This document shows, in pieces, positions 1 to 5,534 of a stretch of DNA of 6,642 nucleotides. Location: NCBI GenBank assembly GCA_027065635.1, contig JAMONQ010000165.1, positions 1-6,642 of the forward strand, read 5' to 3'. Every line of letters starts with the position of its first letter. Position 1 is the stretch's first letter. The position numbers and the translations under genes are program-made. This DNA is from Campylobacterales bacterium (GTDB lineage Bacteria; Campylobacterota; Campylobacteria; Campylobacterales; Hydrogenimonadaceae). Under the pieces are notes generated by a model, which had not been told where the DNA came from, ran no database searches, and worked only from the letters and a program-made list of their open reading frames with translations.

Positions 1-88
1 GGAGTTTCAAGAAGTTTCAAACTGCAGGCATCAGGCAGCTTCTATATTTATGTGGTCAGGAAGGAGAGTAAAACGGTGTTAAAGGGTG
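1..88. other. Unassigned left edge, downstream of fabH
   Basis: No gene can be supported here. On the minus strand every frame is closed soon after the fabH stop. On the plus strand two frames stay open from the window edge, one ending at 69-71 and the other at 136-138 inside the fabH 3' end. Either could be the tail of a convergent gene that starts outside the window, but neither short peptide is recognisable. Two short imperfect direct repeats are visible: AGTTTCAA at 3-10 and 13-20, and CAGGCA twice around 24-36. I see no hairpin followed by a T-run that would terminate fabH transcription. Confidence 0.4.
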
Positions 89-1090
89 CTATTGACGCGA
101 CTTGCCCGCAAACGGCAGAAGCGCACTTCCCCATGTAAGACCGCCGCCGAAAGCGTCAAGAAGCATGGTATCACCGTACTGAAGCCTCCCGCTCTCCCAA
201 ATATCGTTCATGGCCATGGGAATCGAGGCTGAAGATGTATTACCATACTTTTCCACGGTAAGTACAACCTGTTCCGGTCTGAGTTTCAAAGCGTCGCCTA
301 CAGCTTTGATTATTCTATAGTTAGCCTGGTGAGGAATGAAGTGTTTGATATCTTCTGCAGAGATCTCGTTGTCATTCAATATGTTGACCACATCGCTGGT
401 AAGTGTTCTTACAGCAATTTTAAAGGTCTCGTTACCCTTCATCTTCATTGTGCATAGTTTCTCTTCCACGACCCTTTCGGAACATGGGTTTTTTACTCCG
501 CACCCTGGAGTCATCAACAGATCTCCATAGCTACCGTCAGCCGAAACATGTATGTCCGTTATAGCTTCCGATCTCTTTTTGGTGGCACTTATCACTGCCG
601 CTCCGGCACCGTCTCCAAACAGGACGCATGTCGTTCTGTCAGTATAGTCGACTATGGAGCTCAGCTTTTCGGCACCGATTATTAAAACATTTTTCTTCAT
701 TCCCGACTCTATAAAGGCTTTGGCAACCGCAAGCGCATATATAAAGCCGGTACAGGCTGCTGATATGTCAAACGCCGTCACATTGGTCCTGCCAAGCTTG
801 GAGGCGATTACACAGGCGGTAGAAGGCATACAAAGATAGTCTGGAGAGATCGTCGCACACACTATCATATCGATGTCGTTTATTTTGAGCCCCGCACGAT
901 GAATGGCGATTTTGGCGGCTTCGACTCCCATGTCACTGGTCAGCTCGTCTTTATCCGCGATACGCCGCTCCTTGATACCGGTACGTTTCGATATCCACTC
1001 GTCCGTTGTATCGACCATCGCTTCGAAATCTTTGTTGGTCATTACGTTGCCGGGGACATATGCACCGATAGATTTTAGAGCAGCTTTCAT
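89..1090 (-). CDS. fabH: 3-oxoacyl-[ACP] synthase III (KAS III)
   Basis: This cytoplasmic enzyme condenses acetyl-CoA with malonyl-ACP to give acetoacetyl-ACP, the first step of type II fatty-acid synthesis. The 333 residues match the usual family length. The catalytic triad is complete: Cys113 in SAACTG, His254 in PHQAN and Asn284 in GNTSSAS. His and Asn are 30 residues apart, as in the E. coli enzyme. Trp32 and Arg36 sit where the family contacts CoA, and the glycine-rich C-terminal DAFGGGLTWGSALL is present. The ATG is preceded by AAGG six bases upstream, inside the 10-base gap after plsX, so it is the last visible gene of the ndk-yceD-rpmF-plsX operon. Next to plsX it links fatty-acid initiation with phospholipid synthesis. 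Nothing in the sequence looks truncated or unusual. Acyl-CoA preference (straight or branched primer) cannot be read from the sequence. Confidence 0.98.
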   Translation of the reverse strand: MKAALKSIGAYVPGNVMTNKDFEAMVDTTDEWISKRTGIKERRIADKDELTSDMGVEAAKIAIHRAGLKINDIDMIVCATISPDYLCMPSTACVIASKLGRTNVTAFDISAACTGFIYALAVAKAFIESGMKKNVLIIGAEKLSSIVDYTDRTTCVLFGDGAGAAVISATKKRSEAITDIHVSADGSYGDLLMTPGCGVKNPCSERVVEEKLCTMKMKGNETFKIAVRTLTSDVVNILNDNEISAEDIKHFIPHQANYRIIKAVGDALKLRPEQVVLTVEKYGNTSSASIPMAMNDIWESGRLQYGDTMLLDAFGGGLTWGSALLPFAGKSRQ

Positions 1091-1100
1091 TTTCTACCTT

Positions 1101-2093
1101 TTACGCATTCATCTTTTCAAGGCGATCTTCAATGGCTCTGTTTACATCAGCTTCAACGAATCTTATCGCCTGAAACATTGCATTTTTAATAGCTTTGGGG
1201 TTGCTTTTACCGTGGCTGATTATGGTACACCCTTTGACTCCAAGCAAAGGAGCGCCGCCATACTCGGCGTAATCAGTCTGTTTTTTCAGCTTTCTGAAAA
1301 CTCTTTTCATCAATATCGCACCGGCTATCGCCACAGGCGAATGCTTGATTTCGGACTTCAGATAGTGGCTTATGGTATCAGCCACCCCTTCACTCGCTTT
1401 AAGAAGCACGTTCCCGACGAATCCGTCACAAACGACAACATCGACCGAACCATTGAAAATATCGCCGCCTTCCACATTTCCTACGAAACTGTCAAGCTGA
1501 CTGATGAGCGGATATGCGGCTTTGGTTACTTCATTGCCTTTGGAAGGCTCTTCACCGTTGGAGAGGAGGCCGACTTTGGCTTTTGCACAGCCGAGAACCT
1601 TGTTTGCATATGCGTCACCCATGACGGCAAACTGAAACAGATTTTGCGCATCGCAATCCACATTGGCCCCGACATCCAAAACGACAGTCATTTTCCCGGT
1701 AATGGATGTAGGCATGAAAGTGGCGATTGCAGGTCTGCTTATACCTTTTATTCTTCCGATACGAAGTGTAGCGAGACTCATTGTAGCACCGCTGTGCCCG
1801 GCAGAAACAACCGCGTCCGCTTTACCGTTTCTGACCAGATCCACAGCGACATAAATCGAAGAGTTTCTGCGTTTCAACGCATCTGTAGCATGCTCATGCA
1901 TCGATATAACGTCATCGCAGTGAACAATCTCTACACGATTTTTGAATTTGGAAGGTATAAGCGGAGATATTTTACTCTCGTCACCTACGAAAATAGGTAG
2001 ATAGTTTTTCTTTTTGAGAGCAAAAATTGCTCCTTCTACAATCGGGTAGTGACCGAAGTCCCCACCCATTGCATCAATTGCGACTCGAACCAT
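1101..2093 (-). CDS. plsX: Phosphate acyltransferase PlsX
   Basis: PlsX converts acyl-ACP and phosphate to acyl-phosphate, the donor that the membrane acyltransferase PlsY uses to make lysophosphatidic acid. It is a peripheral membrane enzyme of phospholipid synthesis. The protein has 330 residues, a normal length. It opens with the family signature DAMGGD at residues 7-12 and continues with typical segments such as VVSAGHSGA, the glycine-rich VVCDGFVGNVLLK and, near the C-terminus, GGAPLLGVKG. The ATG abuts the rpmF stop codon directly (TAA then ATG), and the best ribosome-binding site, AGGTGA, lies about 13 bases upstream inside rpmF. Translation is therefore probably coupled to rpmF. The stop is 10 bases before fabH. 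The rpmF-plsX-fabH order is widespread in bacteria, which supports the call. Confidence 0.97.
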   Translation of the reverse strand: MVRVAIDAMGGDFGHYPIVEGAIFALKKKNYLPIFVGDESKISPLIPSKFKNRVEIVHCDDVISMHEHATDALKRRNSSIYVAVDLVRNGKADAVVSAGHSGATMSLATLRIGRIKGISRPAIATFMPTSITGKMTVVLDVGANVDCDAQNLFQFAVMGDAYANKVLGCAKAKVGLLSNGEEPSKGNEVTKAAYPLISQLDSFVGNVEGGDIFNGSVDVVVCDGFVGNVLLKASEGVADTISHYLKSEIKHSPVAIAGAILMKRVFRKLKKQTDYAEYGGAPLLGVKGCTIISHGKSNPKAIKNAMFQAIRFVEADVNRAIEDRLEKMNA

Positions 2094-2246
2094 TTACGCT
2101 TTGTATTCACCTGTAAATTTGTTCATGCGGTGCGGCATTCGCCACGTACCGTCTTTGTCTTTTACCGGTCTGGCCAGTGTAATCTTGTAATGGGTTCTTC
2201 TTTTTGCCGCACGGGTCTTGCTGTTTCTTCTCTTTGGTACTGCCAT
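2094..2246 (-). CDS. rpmF: 50S ribosomal protein L32
   Basis: This is a 50-residue basic protein of the large ribosomal subunit. It begins MAVPKRRNSKTR, the hallmark L32 N-terminus, continues with AAKRRTHYKI and ends with MNKFTGEYKA. It contains no cysteine, so it is the zinc-free form of L32 rather than the zinc-ribbon form with CxxC pairs. The ATG at 2244-2246 has an ideal AAGGAG six bases upstream (2253-2258). It lies 32 bases after the yceD-like gene and directly abuts plsX, with no spacer between the TAA and the plsX ATG. The family, start and stop are all clear. Confidence 0.97.
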   Translation of the reverse strand: MAVPKRRNSKTRAAKRRTHYKITLARPVKDKDGTWRMPHRMNKFTGEYKA

Positions 2247-2278
2247 TATTTACTCCTTGGATTTGATTTGTTTCAATA

Positions 2279-2650
2279 TCATATTTCGATTTCAAAATCA
2301 TCTTCTTCCTCACACTTCGGACAAAGATGATACTCACTCTCTATAGCTGCTATTTCACTTTTGTATATCGAATCGAAGTCTACAATTCCGTCGAGACATT
2401 CTATCATATCAAGAGACTCTTCTACCTTAACAGGCCTGTCTACAGCCTCTATTGAAAACGACTCGTCGAGATCTCTTCTGAAGCTCTCCCCGCATCGATC
2501 ACAAAAAAGCTCCAGCTCCCCCTTCAATCTTCCGTCTATCGCTACAGTATGTTTTCCGGTACGCCGGAAGTTCCCGTAAAACTCTACAGACTCCTCTTCT
2601 ATCTTGAAGGGCTTGGCAGACTCATGAATCTTTTTAAGCGATATCTGCAT
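2279..2650 (-). CDS. DUF177/YceD family protein with two CxxC pairs
   Basis: The protein has 123 residues and resembles the YceD/DUF177 family, whose genes typically sit just upstream of rpmF. In E. coli YceD, and in the plant homologue, the family is linked to 23S rRNA accumulation or 50S assembly. Visible features are a basic N-terminal part, an acidic second half, and four cysteines in two pairs, Cys50-Cys53 (CDRC) and Cys110-Cys113 (CPKC). These could form a zinc site. A fifth cysteine is at position 85. The C-terminal tail is very acidic. The ATG follows the ndk stop by 10 bases and has only a weak purine-rich stretch far upstream, so translation is probably coupled to ndk. Family assignment rests on the position before rpmF and on the CxxC pattern; the biochemical role is inferred. 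Confidence 0.85.
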   Translation of the reverse strand: MQISLKKIHESAKPFKIEEESVEFYGNFRRTGKHTVAIDGRLKGELELFCDRCGESFRRDLDESFSIEAVDRPVKVEESLDMIECLDGIVDFDSIYKSEIAAIESEYHLCPKCEEEDDFEIEI

Positions 2651-2660
2651 CGAGCAGCTG

Positions 2661-3074
2661 TCAGTGAATCTCTCTTTGAGCGAAGAAGAAGGCGATCTCT
2701 ATGCGTGCATTCTCCAGGCTGTCGCTTCCGTGTACGGCATTTGCATCGATACTCTCCGCAAAATCGGCTCTAATCGTACCGGCTGCAGCCTCTTTCGGAT
2801 CTGTTGCACCCATCAGCTCTCTGTTCTTGGCTACGGCGTTTTCACCCTCAAGGACCATCACTACAACGGGGCCGCTTGTCATAAACTCTACAAGCTCACC
2901 GAAAAAAGGGCGCTCTTTATGTACCGCGTAGAACTCCTTTGCATCCTGTTCGCTAAGCTGCACTTTTTTCATTGCAGCTATACGCAGACCGTTGCTCTCG
3001 AATCTATCGACTATTTTTCCGATAACATTTTTCTTAACCGCATCAGGCTTGATAATAGAAAGCGTTCGCTCCAT
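2661..3074 (-). CDS. ndk: Nucleoside diphosphate kinase
   Basis: Ndk transfers the terminal phosphate of ATP to other (d)NDPs through a phosphohistidine intermediate and so balances nucleotide triphosphate pools in the cytoplasm. The 137 residues are the normal size. The catalytic His115 lies in NAVHGSDS, and the N-terminal TLSIIKPDAV carries the conserved Lys9. Phe57, Arg55, Arg85, Thr91, Arg102 and Asn112 occupy the expected nucleotide-binding positions. The ATG at 3072-3074 has GAGGA six bases upstream (3081-3085). It is the first gene of the ndk-yceD-rpmF-plsX-fabH run and has a TATAAT promoter candidate just upstream. The C-terminus ends FFFAQREIH. Nothing is missing. Confidence 0.98.
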   Translation of the reverse strand: MERTLSIIKPDAVKKNVIGKIVDRFESNGLRIAAMKKVQLSEQDAKEFYAVHKERPFFGELVEFMTSGPVVVMVLEGENAVAKNRELMGATDPKEAAAGTIRADFAESIDANAVHGSDSLENARIEIAFFFAQREIH

Positions 3075-3105
3075 GGTGATTCCTCAAATTAATAAAATGG
3101 ATGGA

Positions 3106-3111
3106 ATTATA
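3106..3111 (-). promoter_or_regulatory. Putative -10 box of the ndk operon
   Basis: On the minus strand this reads TATAAT, a perfect sigma-70 -10 box, about 32 bases upstream of the ndk start. That would give a short leader of roughly 25 bases containing the GAGGA ribosome-binding site. No TTGACA-like -35 is found at 16-18 bases, and the upstream stretch is AT-rich. This fits the Campylobacterota pattern, in which -35 boxes are poorly conserved. The start point is inferred, not shown. Confidence 0.6.
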
Positions 3112-3160
3112 CAGGAAGTTTGTTTAAGATTCTTTAAAAGTTAGGAGTAACGAGATTGGG

Positions 3161-3189
3161 TGCATGACAGAGACGGACTCTGCCATGCA
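3161..3189 (-). terminator. 12-bp hairpin downstream of the ferredoxin gene
   Basis: Arms at 3161-3172 (plus strand TGCATGACAGAG) and 3178-3189 (CTCTGCCATGCA) flank a 5-base loop. In minus-strand RNA all 12 positions pair, with one G-U wobble; in plus-strand RNA the same position is an A-C mismatch. The pairing therefore favours a function in transcripts coming from the ferredoxin gene, whose stop codon lies 15 bases upstream. There is no U-run immediately after the stem, so it is not a textbook intrinsic terminator. It may be a weak or factor-assisted terminator or an mRNA 3'-end stabiliser that separates the ferredoxin message from the ndk operon. Confidence 0.55.
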
Positions 3190-3204
3190 TATTGTTTTGA
3201 AAAA

Positions 3205-3489
3205 TTATTCCACTACAGGCTGATGCTCTGAGCGTGCCTCGTCGGAAATGTCGTCGCGGCATGTTGTACCCTCTGCGCATGCATCCCATACGATACATCC
3301 TTCAGTAGGACATGCAGTGGCACACGCCGGCTCGTCATGGTAGCCTACACACTCTACACACTTGTCAGGATATACATAATAGATCTCTTCTCCAGTCGGA
3401 TTATCCTCGTCGTCAACGATCGCTTCTACCGGACACTCGTCAATGCAAGCACCACAGTTAATACAGGTATCTGTAATCAATACAGCCAT
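3205..3489 (-). CDS. fdxA: 2[4Fe-4S] ferredoxin, Allochromatium (Alvin) type
   Basis: This small soluble electron carrier has 94 residues. The first cluster motif is Cys9-x2-Cys12-x2-Cys15-x3-Cys19-Pro. The second is Cys44-x2-Cys47-x8-Cys56-x3-Cys60-Pro, and its eight-residue spacing between second and third cysteines marks the Alvin type rather than the clostridial type. That type has low-potential clusters and usually a C-terminal extension, which is present here from about residue 61 to 94. The extension carries three more cysteines (65, 71, 77). The ATG has AAGGAG six bases upstream (3496-3501) and its own extended -10 promoter, so it can be expressed apart from metK, 74 bases upstream. 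In C. jejuni the equivalent gene, fdxA, lies divergent from ahpC, is iron-induced and contributes to aerotolerance, as I recall; here metK intervenes. The symbol is by homology and context; partner enzymes are unknown. Confidence 0.9.
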   Translation of the reverse strand: MAVLITDTCINCGACIDECPVEAIVDDEDNPTGEEIYYVYPDKCVECVGYHDEPACATACPTEGCIVWDACAEGTTCRDDISDEARSEHQPVVE

Positions 3490-3522
3490 TCCCAGCTCCT
3501 TTTTTCAAATTTAATCATCCGT

Positions 3523-3531
3523 ACTATAACA
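3523..3531 (-). promoter_or_regulatory. Putative extended -10 promoter of the ferredoxin gene
   Basis: On the minus strand this reads TGT followed by TATAGT, matching the extended -10 form TGnTATAnT. It lies in the 74-base metK-ferredoxin gap about 35 bases upstream of the ATG, giving an expected leader of about 27 bases. There is no recognisable -35 box; the upstream sequence is T- and A-rich. No hairpin terminator follows metK, so read-through from metK remains possible alongside this promoter. Confidence 0.6.
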
Positions 3532-3563
3532 CAACAATTTTAAAAAGTATTTAAACGGCCTTC

Positions 3564-4721
3564 TTATAGCCCCAGACTCTCTCTTATAGCATCGACTTTG
3601 TCCGTTTTTTCCCACGTAAAGCCCGGAAGTTCGCGTCCAAAATGCCCATAAGCGGCTGTCTTTCTATATATGGGTCTTAGAAGATCGAGAGTCTCTATTA
3701 TCCCTTTCGGAGTCAAATCGAAGAGTTGTCGGATAGCCTCTTCTATCCTCTTTTCGTCGACCACTCCGGTTCCGTGCGTATCTACCATAATGGATACAGG
3801 TTCTACGACCCCTATCGCATAGGCTATCTGGATTGTCACCCTCTCGCACACTCCGGCCGCGACAAGGTTTTTCGCTACATATCTTGCCGCATAAGCGCCG
3901 CTTCGATCCACCTTCGTAGGATCTTTGCCGCTGAATGCGCCGCCACCGTGAGGACAGCTCCCGCCGTATGTGTCGACAATGATTTTACGCCCGGTCAAAC
4001 CGGCATCGCCTTGAGGTCCGCCTATGACAAAGCGTCCCGTAGGATTGATATGGTAGATTATATTGTCATCTATCAGCTCTTCTGGAATCACTCTGTATAT
4101 CAACTCTTCGATAATCGCATTTTTCAATTTCTCCTGCGATATATCGGGATCGTGCTGAGTGGAAACGACGACGGTTTTAACCTTTTGCGGCTTTCCATCA
4201 ACATACTCGACCGTAACCTGGGCCTTGCCGTCCGGTCTTAAAAACGGAAGCGTTCCATCCTTGCGAGCTTTGGCCAGGCCTTCGGTCAGTTTATGGGCGA
4301 GATAGATAGGCAGAGGCATGAGCGTAGGCGTCTCCTTGCATGCATATCCGAACATGAGTCCCTGATCTCCTGCGCCGATAGCGCCTCCGCTCTGGTCGAC
4401 ACCCTGGTTTATGTCAGGCGACTGCTCGCCGACTCCGTTCAGTACGCCGGCGGATCTGTAATCAAAACCGTAAAGCGCATCCGTATAGCCAATCTGACGC
4501 ACAACCTCCCTGGCGATATCCTGCATGGGAGCATAGGTTTTTGTCTTGAGCTCTCCGGCTATGACACAAAAGCCGTTCGAGAGCATCGTTTCACATGCCA
4601 CCCTGGCATTTGGATCCCGCTCAATAATGTAGTCGAGAATCGCATCGCTTATCTGATCGGCCATCTTGTCCGGATGGCCCTCCGTGACCGACTCTGAAGT
4701 GAAAAGATAGCTTCTTGACAC
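3564..4721 (-). CDS. metK: S-adenosylmethionine synthetase
   Basis: MetK makes S-adenosylmethionine from methionine and ATP, releasing phosphate and pyrophosphate. SAM is the methyl donor and a radical-SAM cofactor. The 385 residues are full length. Signatures are the ATP-binding GHPDK at 15-19 with His16, the family signature GAGDQG at 116-121 followed by LMFGY, and the phosphate-loop signature GGGAFSGKD at 259-267. The start is a GTG at 4719-4721, set by AAAGGA five bases upstream (4727-4732) and by the conserved N-terminus SRSYLFTSESVTEG. An ATG overlaps it by one base but is in another frame. It is divergent from ahpC across 136 bases and is followed by the ferredoxin gene on the same strand. 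In H. pylori, as I recall, metK adjoins ndk, so the location fits the lineage. No catalytic residue looks changed. Confidence 0.99.
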   Translation of the reverse strand: MSRSYLFTSESVTEGHPDKMADQISDAILDYIIERDPNARVACETMLSNGFCVIAGELKTKTYAPMQDIAREVVRQIGYTDALYGFDYRSAGVLNGVGEQSPDINQGVDQSGGAIGAGDQGLMFGYACKETPTLMPLPIYLAHKLTEGLAKARKDGTLPFLRPDGKAQVTVEYVDGKPQKVKTVVVSTQHDPDISQEKLKNAIIEELIYRVIPEELIDDNIIYHINPTGRFVIGGPQGDAGLTGRKIIVDTYGGSCPHGGGAFSGKDPTKVDRSGAYAARYVAKNLVAAGVCERVTIQIAYAIGVVEPVSIMVDTHGTGVVDEKRIEEAIRQLFDLTPKGIIETLDLLRPIYRKTAAYGHFGRELPGFTWEKTDKVDAIRESLGL

Positions 4722-4750
4722 ATATATCCTTTGATTATGATTTAGCTGCG

Positions 4751-4756
4751 ATTATA
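4751..4756 (-). promoter_or_regulatory. Putative -10 box of metK
   Basis: The minus strand reads TATAAT 30 bases upstream of the metK GTG, which would give a leader of about 20-25 bases. TG occurs nearby (TGGATATAAT) but one base too far upstream for a perfect extended -10, and no -35 box is visible. An AATATT-N5-AATATT repeat lies directly upstream at 4761-4777 and would overlap the polymerase footprint. Confidence 0.55.
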
Positions 4757-4760
4757 TCCA

Positions 4761-4777
4761 AATATTCGTAAAATATT
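4761..4777. repeat. AATATT-N5-AATATT repeat, possible operator
   Basis: Two identical self-complementary hexamers, AATATT at 4761-4766 and at 4772-4777, are separated by CGTAA. The unit is therefore both a direct and an inverted repeat with an 11-base period, about one helical turn. It sits between the divergent metK and ahpC -10 boxes, immediately upstream of the metK -10. The geometry suits a dimeric regulator such as a Fur/PerR-family protein, which commonly controls ahpC-type genes. In AT-rich intergenic DNA such a repeat can also arise by chance. Confidence 0.35.
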
Positions 4778-4812
4778 AATGCTCCGGAATTATCTATATT
4801 TTTATTTCAATA

Positions 4813-4821
4813 TGATATAAT
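4813..4821 (+). promoter_or_regulatory. Putative extended -10 promoter of ahpC
   Basis: The sequence reads TGA then TATAAT, a perfect extended -10 element (TGnTATAAT), 36 bases before the ahpC ATG. The leader would be about 30 bases and contains the ribosome-binding site AAGGGAG at 4843-4849. There is no clear -35 hexamer; the upstream DNA is T-rich, as usual for Campylobacterota promoters. This is the best-matching promoter in the window. Confidence 0.7.
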
Positions 4822-4857
4822 TTTTACTCAAAAAATCTTATCAAGGGAGAATCTACC

Positions 4858-5454
4858 ATGCTTGTAACAAAAAAAGCGCCCGACTTCACCGCGAGTGCGG
4901 TTTTGGGGAACAACGAAATAGTCGACAATTTCAATCTATACGAAAACTTCGGTGAAAAAGGAACCGTACTCTTTTTCTATCCGCTTGACTTTACATTCGT
5001 ATGTCCTTCCGAAATCATCGCCTTCGACCATAGACTCGACGAGTTCACAAGTCGCGGAATCAACGTCATAGGATGTTCCGTAGACTCGCACTTCACCCAT
5101 CTTGCCTGGAAAAACACTCCGGTAGAGAAGGGAGGAATCGGACAGGTACGCTATCCGCTCGTAGCAGACCTCACGAAGGATATCGCTCGTGACTACGACG
5201 TTCTTCTTGATGGAGGCGTAGCGCTAAGAGGCTCTTTCCTAATCGATACAGACGGTACGATCCGCCACGCCGTAATCAATGACCTTCCGCTTGGAAGAAA
5301 CATCGACGAAATGCTTCGCATGATCGACGCTATGCACTTTACAAACGAACACGGTGAAGTATGCCCTGCAGGATGGCAAAAGGGACAGGAGGGAATGAAA
5401 GCTGACCCCAACGGTGTTGCAGAATACCTTGAAAAACACGCGGACGAGCTCTAA
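4858..5454 (+). CDS. ahpC: Typical 2-Cys peroxiredoxin (AhpC/TSA type)
   Basis: This cytoplasmic peroxidase reduces hydrogen peroxide, organic hydroperoxides and peroxynitrite. The 198 residues cover the full family length. The peroxidatic Cys49 lies in DFTFVCPSE, with the conserved Pro42 and Thr46, and Arg123 in the ALRG segment. The resolving Cys169 lies in HGEVCPAGW, so it is a typical 2-Cys enzyme working as dimers or decamers. A third cysteine is at position 72. GGIG at 92-95 matches the GGLG hyperoxidation motif, while the C-terminal YF motif is replaced by Tyr190-Leu191. It has a strong ribosome-binding site and its own extended -10 promoter. No AhpF is nearby; in H. pylori and relatives the reductant is thioredoxin, which is the likely case here. 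It is the only plus-strand gene in the window and converges with dxs. The name tsaA is also used for this family. Confidence 0.96.
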   Translation: MLVTKKAPDFTASAVLGNNEIVDNFNLYENFGEKGTVLFFYPLDFTFVCPSEIIAFDHRLDEFTSRGINVIGCSVDSHFTHLAWKNTPVEKGGIGQVRYPLVADLTKDIARDYDVLLDGGVALRGSFLIDTDGTIRHAVINDLPLGRNIDEMLRMIDAMHFTNEHGEVCPAGWQKGQEGMKADPNGVAEYLEKHADEL

Positions 5455-5520
5455 TAAAGAGCTCTTCTACAACTCTTCATACTCCGGGAACCGACCCGGA
5501 TATCCGAGTCCGCCTCTATT
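5446..5520. terminator. Hairpin-rich convergent ahpC/dxs 3' region
   Basis: GAGCTC at 5446-5451 and again at 5459-5464 can form a 6-bp stem around the ahpC stop. TCCGGG at 5483-5488 and CCCGGA at 5495-5500 form a second 6-bp stem with a 6-base loop. None is followed by a long T-run on either strand. With two genes converging on an 80-base gap, this is the probable site where both transcripts end, but it is not a canonical intrinsic terminator. Confidence 0.4.
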
Positions 5521-5529
5521 TTAAAGAGG
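5513..5529. terminator. CCTCT/AGAGG hairpin beside the dxs stop
   Basis: CCTCT at 5513-5517 and AGAGG at 5525-5529 form a 5-bp stem around the A/T-only loop ATTTTAA. It lies only a few bases past the dxs stop on the minus strand and at the far end of the ahpC trailer on the plus strand, so it could contribute to termination in either direction. The stem is short and there is no T-run, so support is weak. Confidence 0.3.
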
Positions 5530-5534
5530 TTGGC

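Noticed and set aside
76..138. Short plus-strand frame starting with GTG after AAGGAG at 61-66
   Set aside because: It would encode only 20 residues, runs into the fabH 3' end, and its peptide is unrecognisable. The ribosome-binding match could be chance.
903..2000. Plus-strand open frame of 365 codons antisense to fabH and plsX
   Set aside because: Within plsX it is codon-aligned with the sense frame, so it stays open merely because plsX rarely uses TTA, CTA or TCA codons there. Its product has no recognisable features, and the sense genes are certain.
2107..2337. Minus-strand open frame overlapping rpmF and the end of the yceD-like gene
   Set aside because: It is out of frame with both genes. 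The L32 sequence in the other frame is unmistakable and has the good ribosome-binding site.
2664..3092. Plus-strand open frame of 142 codons opposite ndk
   Set aside because: It lies wholly antisense to a confirmed ndk and resembles no known protein; it is a shadow frame.
5455..5534. Possible tRNA or small RNA in the ahpC/dxs gap
   Set aside because: The short stems do not form a cloverleaf and there is no T-loop consensus; only simple hairpins are seen.
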